Counted from the first letter of the stretch, positions 10,101 through 16,643 are shown. The stretch is 64,000 bases of DNA from Bacteroidales bacterium (GCA_017429205.1 JAFRPH010000002.1:1-64000); one strand, 5' to 3'. Translations and numbers: made by a program. Notes: generated by a model from the letters alone, not told the origin.

Positions 10101-10790
10101 CGTCAGGGTAATACACTTGATGTAGGTGTATTGCTGAGCAGTTATCGAAGTCGGTTGCAAGGACGGATCAAAGATGGGGACAGTTTTTGACGTGGCCGTA
10201 TCAATCTTCACCGTATAATTCACGGCATCCTTCGAACGGATTTGAGCTTTGTTTTTTCCAACAAGGAAAAATGAGGAGGACAGCCCTTCGAAATTGACTT
10301 GAAACTCGTCCGGGTCATAGTCCTCATATACGTTGGAATTGGCAATCGAGTCCATCCGATCTTCATCAAAAGTCATATTCTGGACTGAGTCAGCGCGATA
10401 ATAATAACCCTTCAAATAGATGAAAGGATTGCTGCCCAAAGAGGGCTGTTCATATTTCCCCATTTCGTCTATCTCTCCGTTCACGATCCGGTTGATGCAA
10501 CCGCCCGCATGAAGCGTCCATCCCAAACCGACCCAGCCAGGATGTTGGTCGGGCTTGTTGCCACCGGCATGGTATGTTAAATAGATGGGAAGGGTGTAAC
10601 CTTTTGCCCGCAGTTCCGTCAATGGGATGCTGATATTTGGAAGGCCGTTGAAGTAGCTCACGGGAATCTTCCCGTACTTGCCCAGTTCCGCGGCATTCGG
10701 GGAGAACACCTGCGGAAGGTCATTCTGAGCCTTGAGCCCCGCCCCAAGGAGGGACAGGGCCAGGCACAGGAGGATATGTGGCGTTTTCAT
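7137..10790 (-). CDS. RHS/YD-repeat protein A
   Basis: A 1217-residue secreted protein with signal peptide MKTPHILLCLALSLLGAGLKAQ. The N-terminal region (about 25-110, containing GLPNISIPLTEL and GWVGLGWTLHAGG) resembles the beta-rich start of Bacteroidetes RHS/SpvB-like proteins. YD repeats follow and become dense at the C-terminus (YTWDAAGNLLSRTD, YRYDGLGRLTGVYD, ending in YQYNYKNR). There is no RHS core or C-terminal effector domain. The gene lies 4 nt before RHS protein B, so the two are in one operon and probably act as a pair, with A perhaps contributing shell or scaffold. Tandem A/B arrangements of this type are common in Bacteroidetes. The secretion route is not visible: no T6SS or T9SS genes are in the window. 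Confidence 0.87.
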   Translation of the reverse strand: MKTPHILLCLALSLLGAGLKAQNDLPQVFSPNAAELGKYGKIPVSYFNGLPNISIPLTELRAKGYTLPIYLTYHAGGNKPDQHPGWVGLGWTLHAGGCINRIVNGEIDEMGKYEQPSLGSNPFIYLKGYYYRADSVQNMTFDEDRMDSIANSNVYEDYDPDEFQVNFEGLSSSFFLVGKNKAQIRSKDAVNYTVKIDTATSKTVPIFDPSLQPTSITAQQYTYIKCITLTDSQGVVYVFGGDDSAIEFSYGLISRISPGQEWMRRPMKRTANTWHITTIRFPSGEEIHFDYLKSGVPLIVTDRHYTEYSSLYYSGNTVYTDGYLYSTQNESAGNINFTLISPSYLSRIRSIKEGDDIWFFSSPTNELAAEFEDVDLWNRLVYHASGLTLDAVHENNHYRKLHSILTESSRVDLFYTNSTQERLKLNSLVIKKGKYMDDDARYSFTYNSLKLPAYNSKQTDMWGYYSRNTERDETEKYYLTDEQSMQAEMLTSIQYPTGGSTYFEYEAHRYGKVAGQYPFTLVQESGQAGGLRIHRMTDVANGKTEVREFEYKDILGGSSGILAGKPIFRSEGATRFRSYGLRYDFLFWTISFPPGEPQEGEYVFDGEMPMNQMSLTDGSHVTYSRVAEIFADGSRIVHHYSNHESFPDKACVEMYSNYEGDDVDNPHTSWELSRGLLTRKEYRSALDGHPIVRLEENEYYLDTLQCLLAVKFSGHCRNTLRRKSFLKVFTYHPYQKRTIITTHPDNGALPHVDTVEYTYDSHRRLTETKRMVGSETERDTYTYTGDVQGAPYTEMVSRNMIALPVEQMRFRKDSLSEKVVSADLTTWKKEEGLYVPAAQWKAALGQGVTPVSFNAFDGEAKDSRYGSIPELSFTRYDAVGNLLLGEDRSGLPTTYFWTPDGCHPAAIFKGARNGTRETVTPVEIEGSVWSDLNILSGGTSIDLEFHCSRSGIVEVFLSFLKAYGRTVWWRMDFGTEHRWDWPSLGPDEELEVQTLFSGVLPAGNHMFQMTAMQGSYSELDDDEEEVGEAEEEDAGHGPMASETLHSPRSIPQTLPSWGFVNVSYPSVENQLNEVRADECLFESFGPEETGSQEGFDGGGTFTGVKTLDFSPYPDKTYVIDWQEWQPDGTWAYRSKTVPGTGTFTAGTAGKVMDHVRVFPQGTQVESYTWDAAGNLLSRTDSRGVTESYRYDGLGRLTGVYDNDGNKVEGYQYNYKNR

Positions 10791-10802
10791 CGCATCTTTG
10801 TG

Positions 10803-11168
10803 CTAGATGTTGAATTCACCGACATATTCATCACCACCAGAGAGAGTGAGAATCAGCTTCCAATGACCTGCAGAACAGGAGAAGGGAATCACCGCCAATC
10901 CCGTTCCTGCTATGGTCCCACTCACGCAGGAACTGTCATTAAGATTTTCGAGTTGGAAATGAACAATCCCACATGGAACGGTAAAGTAAAGGATTGCCAA
11001 TCCTGCGCTCGGGTCGACATATCCTTCTACAATTTGATAGACAGGGGCTCGATTGTCCTGGGCTCCCGGATCTTCAAAATTGATCTGGATTGTGTCTGAT
11101 CCCATCTCCGGAGTCGTCGTAGGCGAAGTTGCTGCAACCGCCAGTACGCAAAACAAAGTCTGAAACAT
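10803..11168 (-). CDS. Small exported DUF3244-like protein
   Basis: A 121-residue protein with a hydrophobic N-terminus (MFQTLFCVLAVAAT) and a beta-rich body ending LILTLSGGDEYVGEFNI. That ending and the pattern of an edge strand preceding HFQLENLNDSSC resemble the DUF3244 family of small Bacteroidetes secreted proteins, often found beside large surface or RHS genes. No biochemical function is known. It is the first gene of the RHS operon, 12 nt upstream of RHS protein A. The family assignment is from general pattern, not from a match I can compute. Confidence 0.55.
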   Translation of the reverse strand: MFQTLFCVLAVAATSPTTTPEMGSDTIQINFEDPGAQDNRAPVYQIVEGYVDPSAGLAILYFTVPCGIVHFQLENLNDSSCVSGTIAGTGLAVIPFSCSAGHWKLILTLSGGDEYVGEFNI

Positions 11169-11194
11169 CGTAAAATAGAATTGGTTCGATGTGA

Positions 11195-11202
11195 CAAAGC
11201 TA
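11195..11202 (-). promoter_or_regulatory. Candidate -7 box of the RHS operon
   Basis: TAGCTTTG on the minus strand matches the TAnnTTTG consensus and lies about 26 nt before the ATG at 11168. I see no good -33 TTTG at the usual distance, so the call rests on one box. Confidence 0.4.
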
Positions 11203-11333
11203 TGCTATTTTCGTATTGGCAGAAAGACTTTTTTTGCTTTTCGCTCTTACAATGCGGCTTGTTTATTCACTCTTAATCTTCTGAAAATCAGCAGAATAAT
11301 AGAAACCGCCAATCCATGCTTGGAAAAGGAATC

Positions 11334-11530
11334 TTACATCAGTTCCAAATCATCGAAATCTGCGCCTCTAAATCTTTCGCACATCTGCTTCAACCACCAG
11401 TATTTAAACCCCGCTTGGGATGACATCAATTGCTCCGTCTTTTTCCTATGGTTCTGTGAATAATGCGAACAATAAAAACAAACGTGCGGATTAGCAAGGA
11501 GCTCTAGGTCGATAATACGGACAGCAAACT
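11334..11530 (-). pseudogene. Truncated gene remnant
   Basis: An open minus-strand frame ending at the stop at 11334-11336 encodes about 60 residues that look like real protein: NPHVCFYCSHYSQNHRKK, then GFKYWWLKQMCERF, ending FDDLELM. The frame has no plausible start; an in-frame TAG lies just upstream. In a neighbouring frame an ATG-started peptide (MSSLLSV) leads into it, which suggests a frameshifted or truncated gene. The Cys-x2-Cys...His spacing hints at a small metal-binding site. No family recognised. Confidence 0.35.
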
Positions 11531-11707
11531 AGACATCGGCGCTTCCTCATACTAACGAAGAAGTTAAAGCACGTTTTCCTAAAGAAGACATCTTCAGCCC
11601 GTCCTTCATCTCGCCAACCTGCTTTCATGAAGAAGATTCTAATTCATAAATCAACTCATTGTATTTAGAAAACCGCTATTAAGCGTTTGAATATCATTCT
11701 GATTTCT

Positions 11708-11784
11708 TATCCCCCTTTTCCCTCGCTACGGGGTCGGTGTGTTCAAGTGAGACCGACGCCCATATCGAGGGTGCTCGGGGGATA
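11708..11784 (+). ncRNA. Candidate structured RNA: three nested helices
   Basis: The segment folds as concentric helices: TATCCCCC/GGGGGATA (11708-11715 with 11777-11784), CCCTCG/CGAGGG (11720-11725 with 11766-11771) and GTCGGT/ACCGAC (11733-11738 with 11752-11757), the last extended by GGG/CCC across a single bulged base. The central loop is 13 nt. It lies 27 nt before the OB-fold gene remnant that begins the nuclease/AAA cassette. There is no T-tract after it, so it is not an obvious intrinsic terminator. The strand is uncertain because the helices would form on both. I do not recognise the family. Confidence 0.45.
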
Positions 11785-11810
11785 ATTCTTTACTGCTTAA
11801 ATCCAAAATC

Positions 11811-12077
11811 TTGAAATCAGAGAATCACCTGATCATCACCGGCATCGTCATCTCTGACGTTGCAGTCAATCCGGGGCAAATCCATTTCCGGTTCCGCATC
11901 ATCCACAACTACGGAGGCGGAAGACCGCCGCTTACCTTGAACTGTGTCCAGATCGTCAGGCCCGGGACAGAGCCGAAGATTCCCCCAGAAGGGGGATGCT
12001 GTCCGGGTCCGCGCATACCTGCGCATTCATACGGAAAGAATCGAGGCAGTCGTGAAATCGATCGACATCGACCGTAA
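11811..12077 (+). pseudogene. Frameshifted SSB-like OB-fold gene
   Basis: From a TTG at 11811 the frame reads ENHLIITGIVISDVAVNPGQ, then HFRFRIIHNYGGG and PPLTLNCVQIVRPG. After a run of five C (11982-11986) the sensible reading moves to the next frame: KGDAVRVRAYLR followed by IEAVVKSIDID. Removing one C gives a continuous protein of about 85 residues with the strand order of single-stranded-DNA-binding OB folds (start like NKVxLxGxV, end like KGxxVxVxGxLR...IExxVxxI). No ATG precedes it. It may be a pseudogene, a sequencing error, or a programmed +1 shift. It stands directly upstream of the nuclease/AAA genes on the same strand. Confidence 0.5.
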
Positions 12078-12151
12078 CAACCTTATCCGATGGTCACCTG
12101 GAAACCCGCTCGAGGCGTCACTCTCGCAAGGGTTTCCCATGTTCCTTTCAT

Positions 12152-12175
12152 CAAGGCGACACATCTGTCGCCTTG
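12152..12175 (+). terminator. Perfect hairpin before the cassette
   Basis: A perfect 10-bp stem CAAGGCGACA/TGTCGCCTTG with a CATC tetraloop lies 50 bases before the ATG at 12226. On the plus strand it is followed by a T-rich, non-coding-looking stretch but no immediate T-run. It may terminate the upstream OB-fold transcript or act as a leader hairpin of the next gene. Confidence 0.5.
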
Positions 12176-12225
12176 CTCAATACATTACTCATTTTCAACT
12201 TTTTATCCATTTTCACTTCAACGTT

Positions 12226-12762
12226 ATGTGTAACACTGACAACACCAACTTCGCCGGCACCCGCGATGCCGCCAACCGTTCCATCCGCTTCGACATCCGC
12301 ATGGGCAAGTTCGCCCAGTGGATGGGCCAGGGACAGCAGTCCCGCGAGTTCGACTATGTCCAGGGGTACCTCACCGGCATCTCCCTCCGGAAGCACGAGA
12401 TGCCCACCGGAGAGATGACCTACCTGGACGTCCACTTCAAGAACGGGGAGATCCGCTTCGACGTGTCGGCCATCGCCTCCGGCAGCGTCGCGGCGGAGCT
12501 CATCTCCAAGCTCGTGAACATCCGCGACTTCAATTCCATGGTCCGCATCGACGTCTGGCAGAAGGAGACGTTCACCAACTGCATCGTCTACGAGAACGGC
12601 GAGAAGCTCCCGTTCCGCATCCTCCCCAAGGTAGAGCGGAAGCAGAAGGGATTCAGCACCTCCTACGACACCTCCGAGCGGGACGCCGCGGTCATGGCCA
12701 TGATCGACGAGCTGAACGCCAGGATCGCGCAGGCGTCGCGGTCCGAGAACGCGAGGAACTAA
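12226..12762 (+). CDS. Unknown protein, possibly OB-fold ssDNA-binding
   Basis: A 178-residue protein. I chose ATG 12226 (MCNTDNTNFAG) because the open frame upstream crosses a hairpin and low-complexity T-rich DNA. The first 130 residues show alternating strands, e.g. EFDYVQGYLTGISLRK, TYLDVHFKNGEIRFDV and MVRIDVWQKE, consistent with an OB-like barrel; a helical acidic tail follows. I do not recognise the family. It is the first intact gene of a tight plus-strand cluster with the nuclease (12902) and AAA+ ATPase (13567). GC content is like the host average, unlike the AT-rich RHS/hip genes to the left. A nucleic-acid-binding role is inference from fold pattern and neighbours. Confidence 0.6.
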   Translation: MCNTDNTNFAGTRDAANRSIRFDIRMGKFAQWMGQGQQSREFDYVQGYLTGISLRKHEMPTGEMTYLDVHFKNGEIRFDVSAIASGSVAAELISKLVNIRDFNSMVRIDVWQKETFTNCIVYENGEKLPFRILPKVERKQKGFSTSYDTSERDAAVMAMIDELNARIAQASRSENARN

Positions 12763-12773
12763 AAGATGAAGCG

Positions 12774-12896
12774 ATGAAGGACACGCAGATCATCCGGCAG
12801 TTCGTCTCCGACAACAAAACGCAGGAAGTCCTAGCTCTCGTCGAAGAGCTGGGACTATCCCTTATAAGCGTAACCCACGAGAATTCAATCAGCTAG
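12774..12896 (+). CDS. Small ORF in nuclease/AAA cassette
   Basis: A 40-residue frame (MKDTQIIRQFVSDNKTQEVL...) fills the 140-nt gap between the OB-like gene and the nuclease gene, starting 11 nt after one stop and ending 5 nt before the next ATG. The composition is protein-like, predicted mainly helical and amphipathic. Without homologues it cannot be told from a chance frame, but the close packing on both sides supports a real small gene. Confidence 0.4.
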   Translation: MKDTQIIRQFVSDNKTQEVLALVEELGLSLISVTHENSIS

Positions 12897-12901
12897 AAGA
12901 C

Positions 12902-13564
12902 ATGGACAGACAGAAGCAGATCTTTGAAAAGCTTGGATTCGGACCGTTCCTTGCCAACCTCACCACCATCCTTTTCCTCCCGAGGAAGGAGAAGGGTGAC
13001 GTGTTTTATGCCAGCGCCAACTACAAGGTACAGGAGCCGAACTACACGCGCCCCGACGACCATCGGAACTACTTCGAGCACGATGTCATCATGACCGTCG
13101 TACACTGCGGTGAACGCATCGACAAAGGAAGGACCCGCCGCAAGATCGTGAGCAAGTTCGTCGTGTCGATCGAAATCAAGACGAGCGTGGACGACATCTG
13201 GAAGTCTTCCATCGACAAGTACCTCGGAGCGACGCGGCTTTTCTTCATCGCCGCGCCCAAGCACCTGCTGAGGCAGCTCGTCCAGAGGTATCGCTCCCAT
13301 CCCCGGAAGGAGGTGATCGGGATTGTCGATGCCGACACCGGGCAGGTCGTCGTACTCCCGCAGTACCAGGACTTCCAGAAGGACCGGTGCGACCGGCTGC
13401 TGGCCCGCTGCTATACGAGCGAGCACCGCTACCCCTTCTGCTGCGGGGACGTCGAGCCGTACGGCATCCACCGTGTCATGGAAAACGACAGTCCCGCTCC
13501 CGAGTGGACCGACTGCGGCGGACTCCGCATGAACACGGCCTACCAGAACCTCTTCACGCGCTGA
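12902..13564 (+). CDS. PD-(D/E)XK-type nuclease-like protein
   Basis: A 220-residue protein without signal peptide. A strand with Asp61 (FEHDVIMTVV) is followed by VVSIEIKTS (88-95) giving Glu91-x-Lys93, and then YLGATRLFFIAAPK (107-120). The order D...ExK and a following strand with a 'x-AP' end is the core pattern of PD-(D/E)XK metal-dependent nucleases, including restriction and repair enzymes. The C-terminal third has four cysteines (C168, C175 and a CC pair in YPFCCGD) that might bind metal. It stops 2 nt before the AAA+ ATPase start, so they are co-translated and probably act together. Cleavage activity and substrate are inferred only. Confidence 0.65.
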   Translation: MDRQKQIFEKLGFGPFLANLTTILFLPRKEKGDVFYASANYKVQEPNYTRPDDHRNYFEHDVIMTVVHCGERIDKGRTRRKIVSKFVVSIEIKTSVDDIWKSSIDKYLGATRLFFIAAPKHLLRQLVQRYRSHPRKEVIGIVDADTGQVVVLPQYQDFQKDRCDRLLARCYTSEHRYPFCCGDVEPYGIHRVMENDSPAPEWTDCGGLRMNTAYQNLFTR

Positions 13565-13566
13565 CC

Positions 13567-14883
13567 ATGAACGAGATTCGAAAGACATCCGACAATAGTG
13601 CGTCACTGTCGCTTCCGCCGGAAGAGCAGCTGCTGTTCAGATTCTCCTGGGCCTGCAAACAGTTCCGGGAGAACTGCGAAAAAAACGCGCTCGCAGTCGA
13701 TGGAAATCCGGTGGCGTGGCTCATCCGGGAGATCCGGGAAATGATGTCGCAGTTCCCGGAGACGCGTTTCGTTCAGGGGCTCCAGGAACTGGGAGTGATC
13801 AGGCTCCCGGTTATGGCCCAGTGCGTCCTCTACTGCCTCTGCGAGCGGTTTCTGGCCAAGCCGCTCGAGCCGGTGGACTCACTCTCCTTCATCTCCGACG
13901 ATGCGCAGTACGCATTCCGGAAAGGGATCGATCTGCTTGTGGGACAGGGGCTGGCCGTCGCCGTCGCGGTGAACAATTCAGCGGAATCCAAGGCAACCAA
14001 AGACAATTACCTGCTGTCTCCGGAGGTCTGCCGGGTGCTGTTCCGAGGCCGCGAGGACCTCATCCGGACGACCGTCGTGGCTCTGTTCGGATCCATCACT
14101 GCCAGCAGGGACATCCGGGAGCGGACGCTCATCTTCCCGGAAGGCCTGAGGGACCGGCTGCGGCTGGTCTCGCGGGCCGTCGCGGCGGACCAGTTCGACC
14201 AGGTGGTCAAGGAACTGACGGAGAACGGTCTGCGGGGCGGCATCACGGTGATCCTGTTCGGACCTCCCGGGACGGGCAAGACGGAGTTCGTGCGGCAGTT
14301 GGCGCTCGCCTCGGGGAGGGACTTATTCTTGGTGGACAGCGCCAAACTGGACGCCTCCTACTTCGGCGAGAAACCCCGGAACCTGCGGGACTTCTTCCGC
14401 CTCGTCCGATACGTCCAGGCCATCTCCAACCTCGCTCCTATCATCTTCATCGACGAGGCGGACGCGCTGCTCGGCAGGCGGGTGGCCGTGGAGAAGGCCT
14501 CCGACAAGGAGGAGAACACCTCGGCCAGCGTCATCCTCGAAGAGCTGAACTCCTTCTCGGGCATCCTGTTCGCCGCCACGAACTTCATCACCACCATCGA
14601 CCCGGCGATGTACCGCCGCTTCCTGATGAAGATCGAGTTTCCCGTCCCAGGAAGGGACGTGCTGGCGAAGATCTGGCGGGCCAAGCTCCCGTGGATCACC
14701 GCCGAGGACGCCGAGACACTGGCGGAGCGGTTCCCGCTGTCCGGCGGCATCATCGACAACGTGGCGGCCCTGTGCCTCCTGGAGAGGATCATCGACGGGA
14801 CGTCGCCCACCCTGGACCGGATCCTGCGGCACTGCGCCGAGCAGGGCGGGAAGGAGCGGAGCACCCCCATCGGATTCCACTGA
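13567..14883 (+). CDS. AAA+ family ATPase
   Basis: A 438-residue cytosolic protein. I chose ATG 13567, 2 nt after the nuclease stop, over upstream in-frame starts that lie inside the nuclease gene. Walker A is GPPGTGKT (232-239), Walker B is IIFIDEADA (292-300), sensor 1 is AATN (336-339), and a YRRF motif (349-352) provides the arginine finger. This is the classic AAA clade of oligomeric remodelling ATPases. The N-terminal 180 residues are unlike known domains I can name and may recognise substrate or DNA. Pairing with a nuclease and OB-type proteins resembles anti-phage or DNA-processing modules. Biochemistry is unknown. Confidence 0.85.
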   Translation: MNEIRKTSDNSASLSLPPEEQLLFRFSWACKQFRENCEKNALAVDGNPVAWLIREIREMMSQFPETRFVQGLQELGVIRLPVMAQCVLYCLCERFLAKPLEPVDSLSFISDDAQYAFRKGIDLLVGQGLAVAVAVNNSAESKATKDNYLLSPEVCRVLFRGREDLIRTTVVALFGSITASRDIRERTLIFPEGLRDRLRLVSRAVAADQFDQVVKELTENGLRGGITVILFGPPGTGKTEFVRQLALASGRDLFLVDSAKLDASYFGEKPRNLRDFFRLVRYVQAISNLAPIIFIDEADALLGRRVAVEKASDKEENTSASVILEELNSFSGILFAATNFITTIDPAMYRRFLMKIEFPVPGRDVLAKIWRAKLPWITAEDAETLAERFPLSGGIIDNVAALCLLERIIDGTSPTLDRILRHCAEQGGKERSTPIGFH

Positions 14884-14903
14884 CGGCCCTAAAAACTACT
14901 TCT

Positions 14904-15001
14904 TCCGGACTAACCGAACTAAAACCGTACAAACTTGGCCTCAAAAACTGCACTGCAAGCCCCTCAGGTGGAGTTTGTCCGGATAGTTCGGTTAGTTCGG
15001 T
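14904..15001. repeat. Inverted and tandem repeat after the AAA+ gene
   Basis: A perfect 13-bp inverted repeat ACTAACCGAACTA (14909-14921) and TAGTTCGGTTAGT (14984-14996) is separated by 62 nt; pairing extends to about 17 bp with one wobble. The right arm is also a perfect tandem duplication of TAGTTCGGT (14984-14992, 14993-15001). It lies in the 280-nt gap between the cassette and the tmRNA 3' end, along with three copies of a GGGGCA motif (15092-15115). Confidence 0.55.
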
Positions 15002-15126
15002 ATATGTTAGGGGGTAAAAGCCCCATTTTCGGCATCAAATTGACGGATGAATCCAGGTGGAGAGAGATGGAAAATGGGCGTTCTCGCAAGGGGCAGATTG
15101 GGGCAATAATTGGGGCAACAAAAATG

Positions 15127-15160
15127 AAAAGTGCCCTGCAATAACCTGCAAGGCACTTTT
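15127..15160 (-). terminator. tmRNA terminator
   Basis: The stem AAAAGTGCC/GGCACTTTT, with an inner TGCA/TGCA helix and a small loop, follows the tmRNA 3' end by 3 nt. On the minus strand it ends in GCACTTTTCATTTTTG, a T-rich tail suitable for intrinsic termination. Confidence 0.75.
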
Positions 15161-15163
15161 TTG

Positions 15164-15558
15164 TGGAGGTGAGCGGACTCGAACCGCTGTCCAAACGCCG
15201 CACCAGGCGGCTTTCTACACGCTTATCCGTCCTTTGGTTTTCGTGCCGCCCCTGCCGGATGGCGGGCGAAGACGGCCTTAGCCTTTGAATCTTAGCCGGT
15301 TTTAAAGGCGTCCACCGGAGCGTCCCAGTCTGAATGATACCCCTGAGTCGGCCGATACCGGGCGGAACGTCCGAGGGATACTCGTCGGCGGCGCAGCCTA
15401 GGCGTCGCGGATTAAGCTAATTGGCTTGGCCAAATTAGGCAGCGAGTGCGTAGTTGTTGTTGGCAACTGATTTTTGGAATCTGAGATTAACGGGCAAGGT
15501 TCCAACGCCCGGCGTGCTTACCGTCCGACATCAACGCTGTCAAAACCAAAACACCCCC
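15164..15558 (-). ncRNA. ssrA: Transfer-messenger RNA
   Basis: About 395 nt. The 5' end GGGGGTG (15552-15558) pairs with 3' CACCTCC (15165-15171) as the acceptor stem, and the T-arm reads CGGTTCGAGTCCG. The tag reading frame ends at 15435 (TAA) and codes ANNNYALAA, possibly preceded by Val or Ser; YALAA is the degron end typical of Bacteroidetes tags. tmRNA with SmpB rescues stalled ribosomes and marks the nascent peptide for proteolysis. The 3' CCA appears not to be encoded (CAA follows the discriminator). It lies 9 nt downstream of tRNA-Val on the same strand, so they are probably co-transcribed. Confidence 0.95.
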
Positions 15559-15567
15559 ATTGCGGTG

Positions 15568-15642
15568 TGGGCGATGGCGGATTCGAACCGTCGACCCCAT
15601 GCTTGTAAGGCATGTGCTCTAAACCAACTGAGCTAATCGCCC
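15568..15642 (-). tRNA. tRNA-Val (anticodon TAC)
   Basis: A complete cloverleaf: acceptor GGGCGAT/ATCGCCC, D-arm GCTC...GAGC, anticodon stem CATGC/GCATG with loop CTTACAA (anticodon TAC, valine), T-arm with TTCGAAT, discriminator A. The CCA is not encoded. It precedes tmRNA by 9 nt. Confidence 0.97.
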
Positions 15643-15685
15643 GAAAAGGAATGCAAAGATACGCCGAAAAAGCGAAAGTTGCAAA

Positions 15686-16129
15686 TCACAGCCAGGTCAC
15701 GATCTTCTCCAACCAGACCTTGTCTTCCTCGTCGAAGGTGGCGAGGCGGTCGCTGTCGATGTCGAGGACGGCGGTGACGGCGCCTTCGGGGCCATGGACG
15801 GGGACGACGATCTCGCTGCGGGAGGCGCTGCTGCAGGCGATGTGTCCGGGAAACTGCTCGACATCCGGGACGACGACGGTCTCATTCCGCTTCCAGGCCG
15901 TGCCGCAAACGCCCTTCCCGAAGGGGATGTGCATACAGGCGACGGGGCCCTGGAACGGGCCGAGGACGAGCTCGTCCCCCGCCACGCGGTAGAAGCCGGT
16001 CCACCAGAATCCGAAGGTTTCGTGCAGGACGGCGGCGACGTTCGCCATCTTCGCGATGAGGTCCGTCTCCCCTTCCAGCAAGGCGGCCACCTGCCGCTCC
16101 AGCAGGCGGTATTTTTCGGTCTTTTCCAT
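15686..16129 (-). CDS. msrC: Free methionine-(R)-sulfoxide reductase (GAF domain)
   Basis: A 147-residue single GAF-domain protein. fRMsr enzymes reduce free L-methionine-(R)-sulfoxide in the cytosol using thioredoxin. The three family cysteines are present at 65 (GPVACMHIPF), 75 (GKGVCGTAW) and 99 (GHIACSS), with the same 10- and 24-residue spacing as the E. coli enzyme (84, 94, 118), which argues strongly for this activity rather than generic ligand-binding GAF. Length fits the family. The gene follows bactofilin after a terminator, so it probably has its own promoter. Confidence 0.92.
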   Translation of the reverse strand: MEKTEKYRLLERQVAALLEGETDLIAKMANVAAVLHETFGFWWTGFYRVAGDELVLGPFQGPVACMHIPFGKGVCGTAWKRNETVVVPDVEQFPGHIACSSASRSEIVVPVHGPEGAVTAVLDIDSDRLATFDEEDKVWLEKIVTWL

Positions 16130-16144
16130 TATAACAAAAAAGTT

Positions 16145-16174
16145 AAGTGGTAAAACATAATTGTTTCACCACTT
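16145..16174 (-). terminator. Terminator after bactofilin gene
   Basis: Inverted repeat AAGTGGT...ACCACTT, with further pairing of AAACA/TGTTT across one mismatch and a short loop. On the minus strand it is followed by AACTTTTTTG, a T-run. Confidence 0.7.
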
Positions 16175-16195
16175 ATACTTCAATGAGTTGATCAA

Positions 16196-16630
16196 CTACT
16201 TCAGCGGCTGGGCCGGAGCGGGCTGCGCCGGGGCCTGCGGGAGCGGGCGGCCGGTCATCTGGGCCACGATCTTGTCGAATTCAGCCTCGGAAATCATCCG
16301 GCAGTTGCCGTTGAACTTGGCGTCGAGCTCCACCTGGAGGCGCTTGATGTTCAGGTCGCCCTCGACGGTGCAGCCACCCTTCAGGGAGAGGGTGTCCTTG
16401 ACGTAGAAGTTGCCGTGCATCGTACCGGTGAAGTCGACGTTCTGGCAGATGATGTCGCCCTTGATCTGGGCCTTCTCGCCCACGACGACGCGGCCCTTGG
16501 AGCAGATCTTGCCCTCGAAGGTGCCGTCGACGCGCAGGTCGGTAGGAGTGGTGATCTCACCCTTGAAAGTGGTGCCGGCGGAAATCCGGCTCACTTCGTT
16601 CACATTGACAGGTTCCATTGGTTTAGCCAT
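16196..16630 (-). CDS. Bactofilin-family cytoskeletal protein
   Basis: A 144-residue protein with the central bactofilin right-handed beta-helix (about 18-110), visible as regularly spaced G-[DE]-[IL] and V-x-G turns (FKGEI, VDGTFEGKI, IKGDII, VEGDLNIK). Bactofilins polymerise without nucleotide into filaments at the inner membrane and organise cell shape or envelope machinery. The ends are unstructured: a short N-terminus and a Pro/Ala-rich C-terminal tail (QAPAQPAPAQPLK). The gene lies 46 nt downstream of secA on the same strand, across a small palindromic repeat (16644-16670). Confidence 0.92.
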   Translation of the reverse strand: MAKPMEPVNVNEVSRISAGTTFKGEITTPTDLRVDGTFEGKICSKGRVVVGEKAQIKGDIICQNVDFTGTMHGNFYVKDTLSLKGGCTVEGDLNIKRLQVELDAKFNGNCRMISEAEFDKIVAQMTGRPLPQAPAQPAPAQPLK

Positions 16631-16643
16631 ATTTTGATTTAAT

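Noticed and set aside
11191..11463. A 90-codon plus-strand frame
   Set aside because: Composition is poor and it overlaps a better remnant on the other strand.
12226..12762. Starting this gene upstream at 11944 as a fusion with the OB-fold remnant
   Set aside because: The frame is open, but the joining segment crosses a perfect hairpin and T-rich DNA and does not look like protein.
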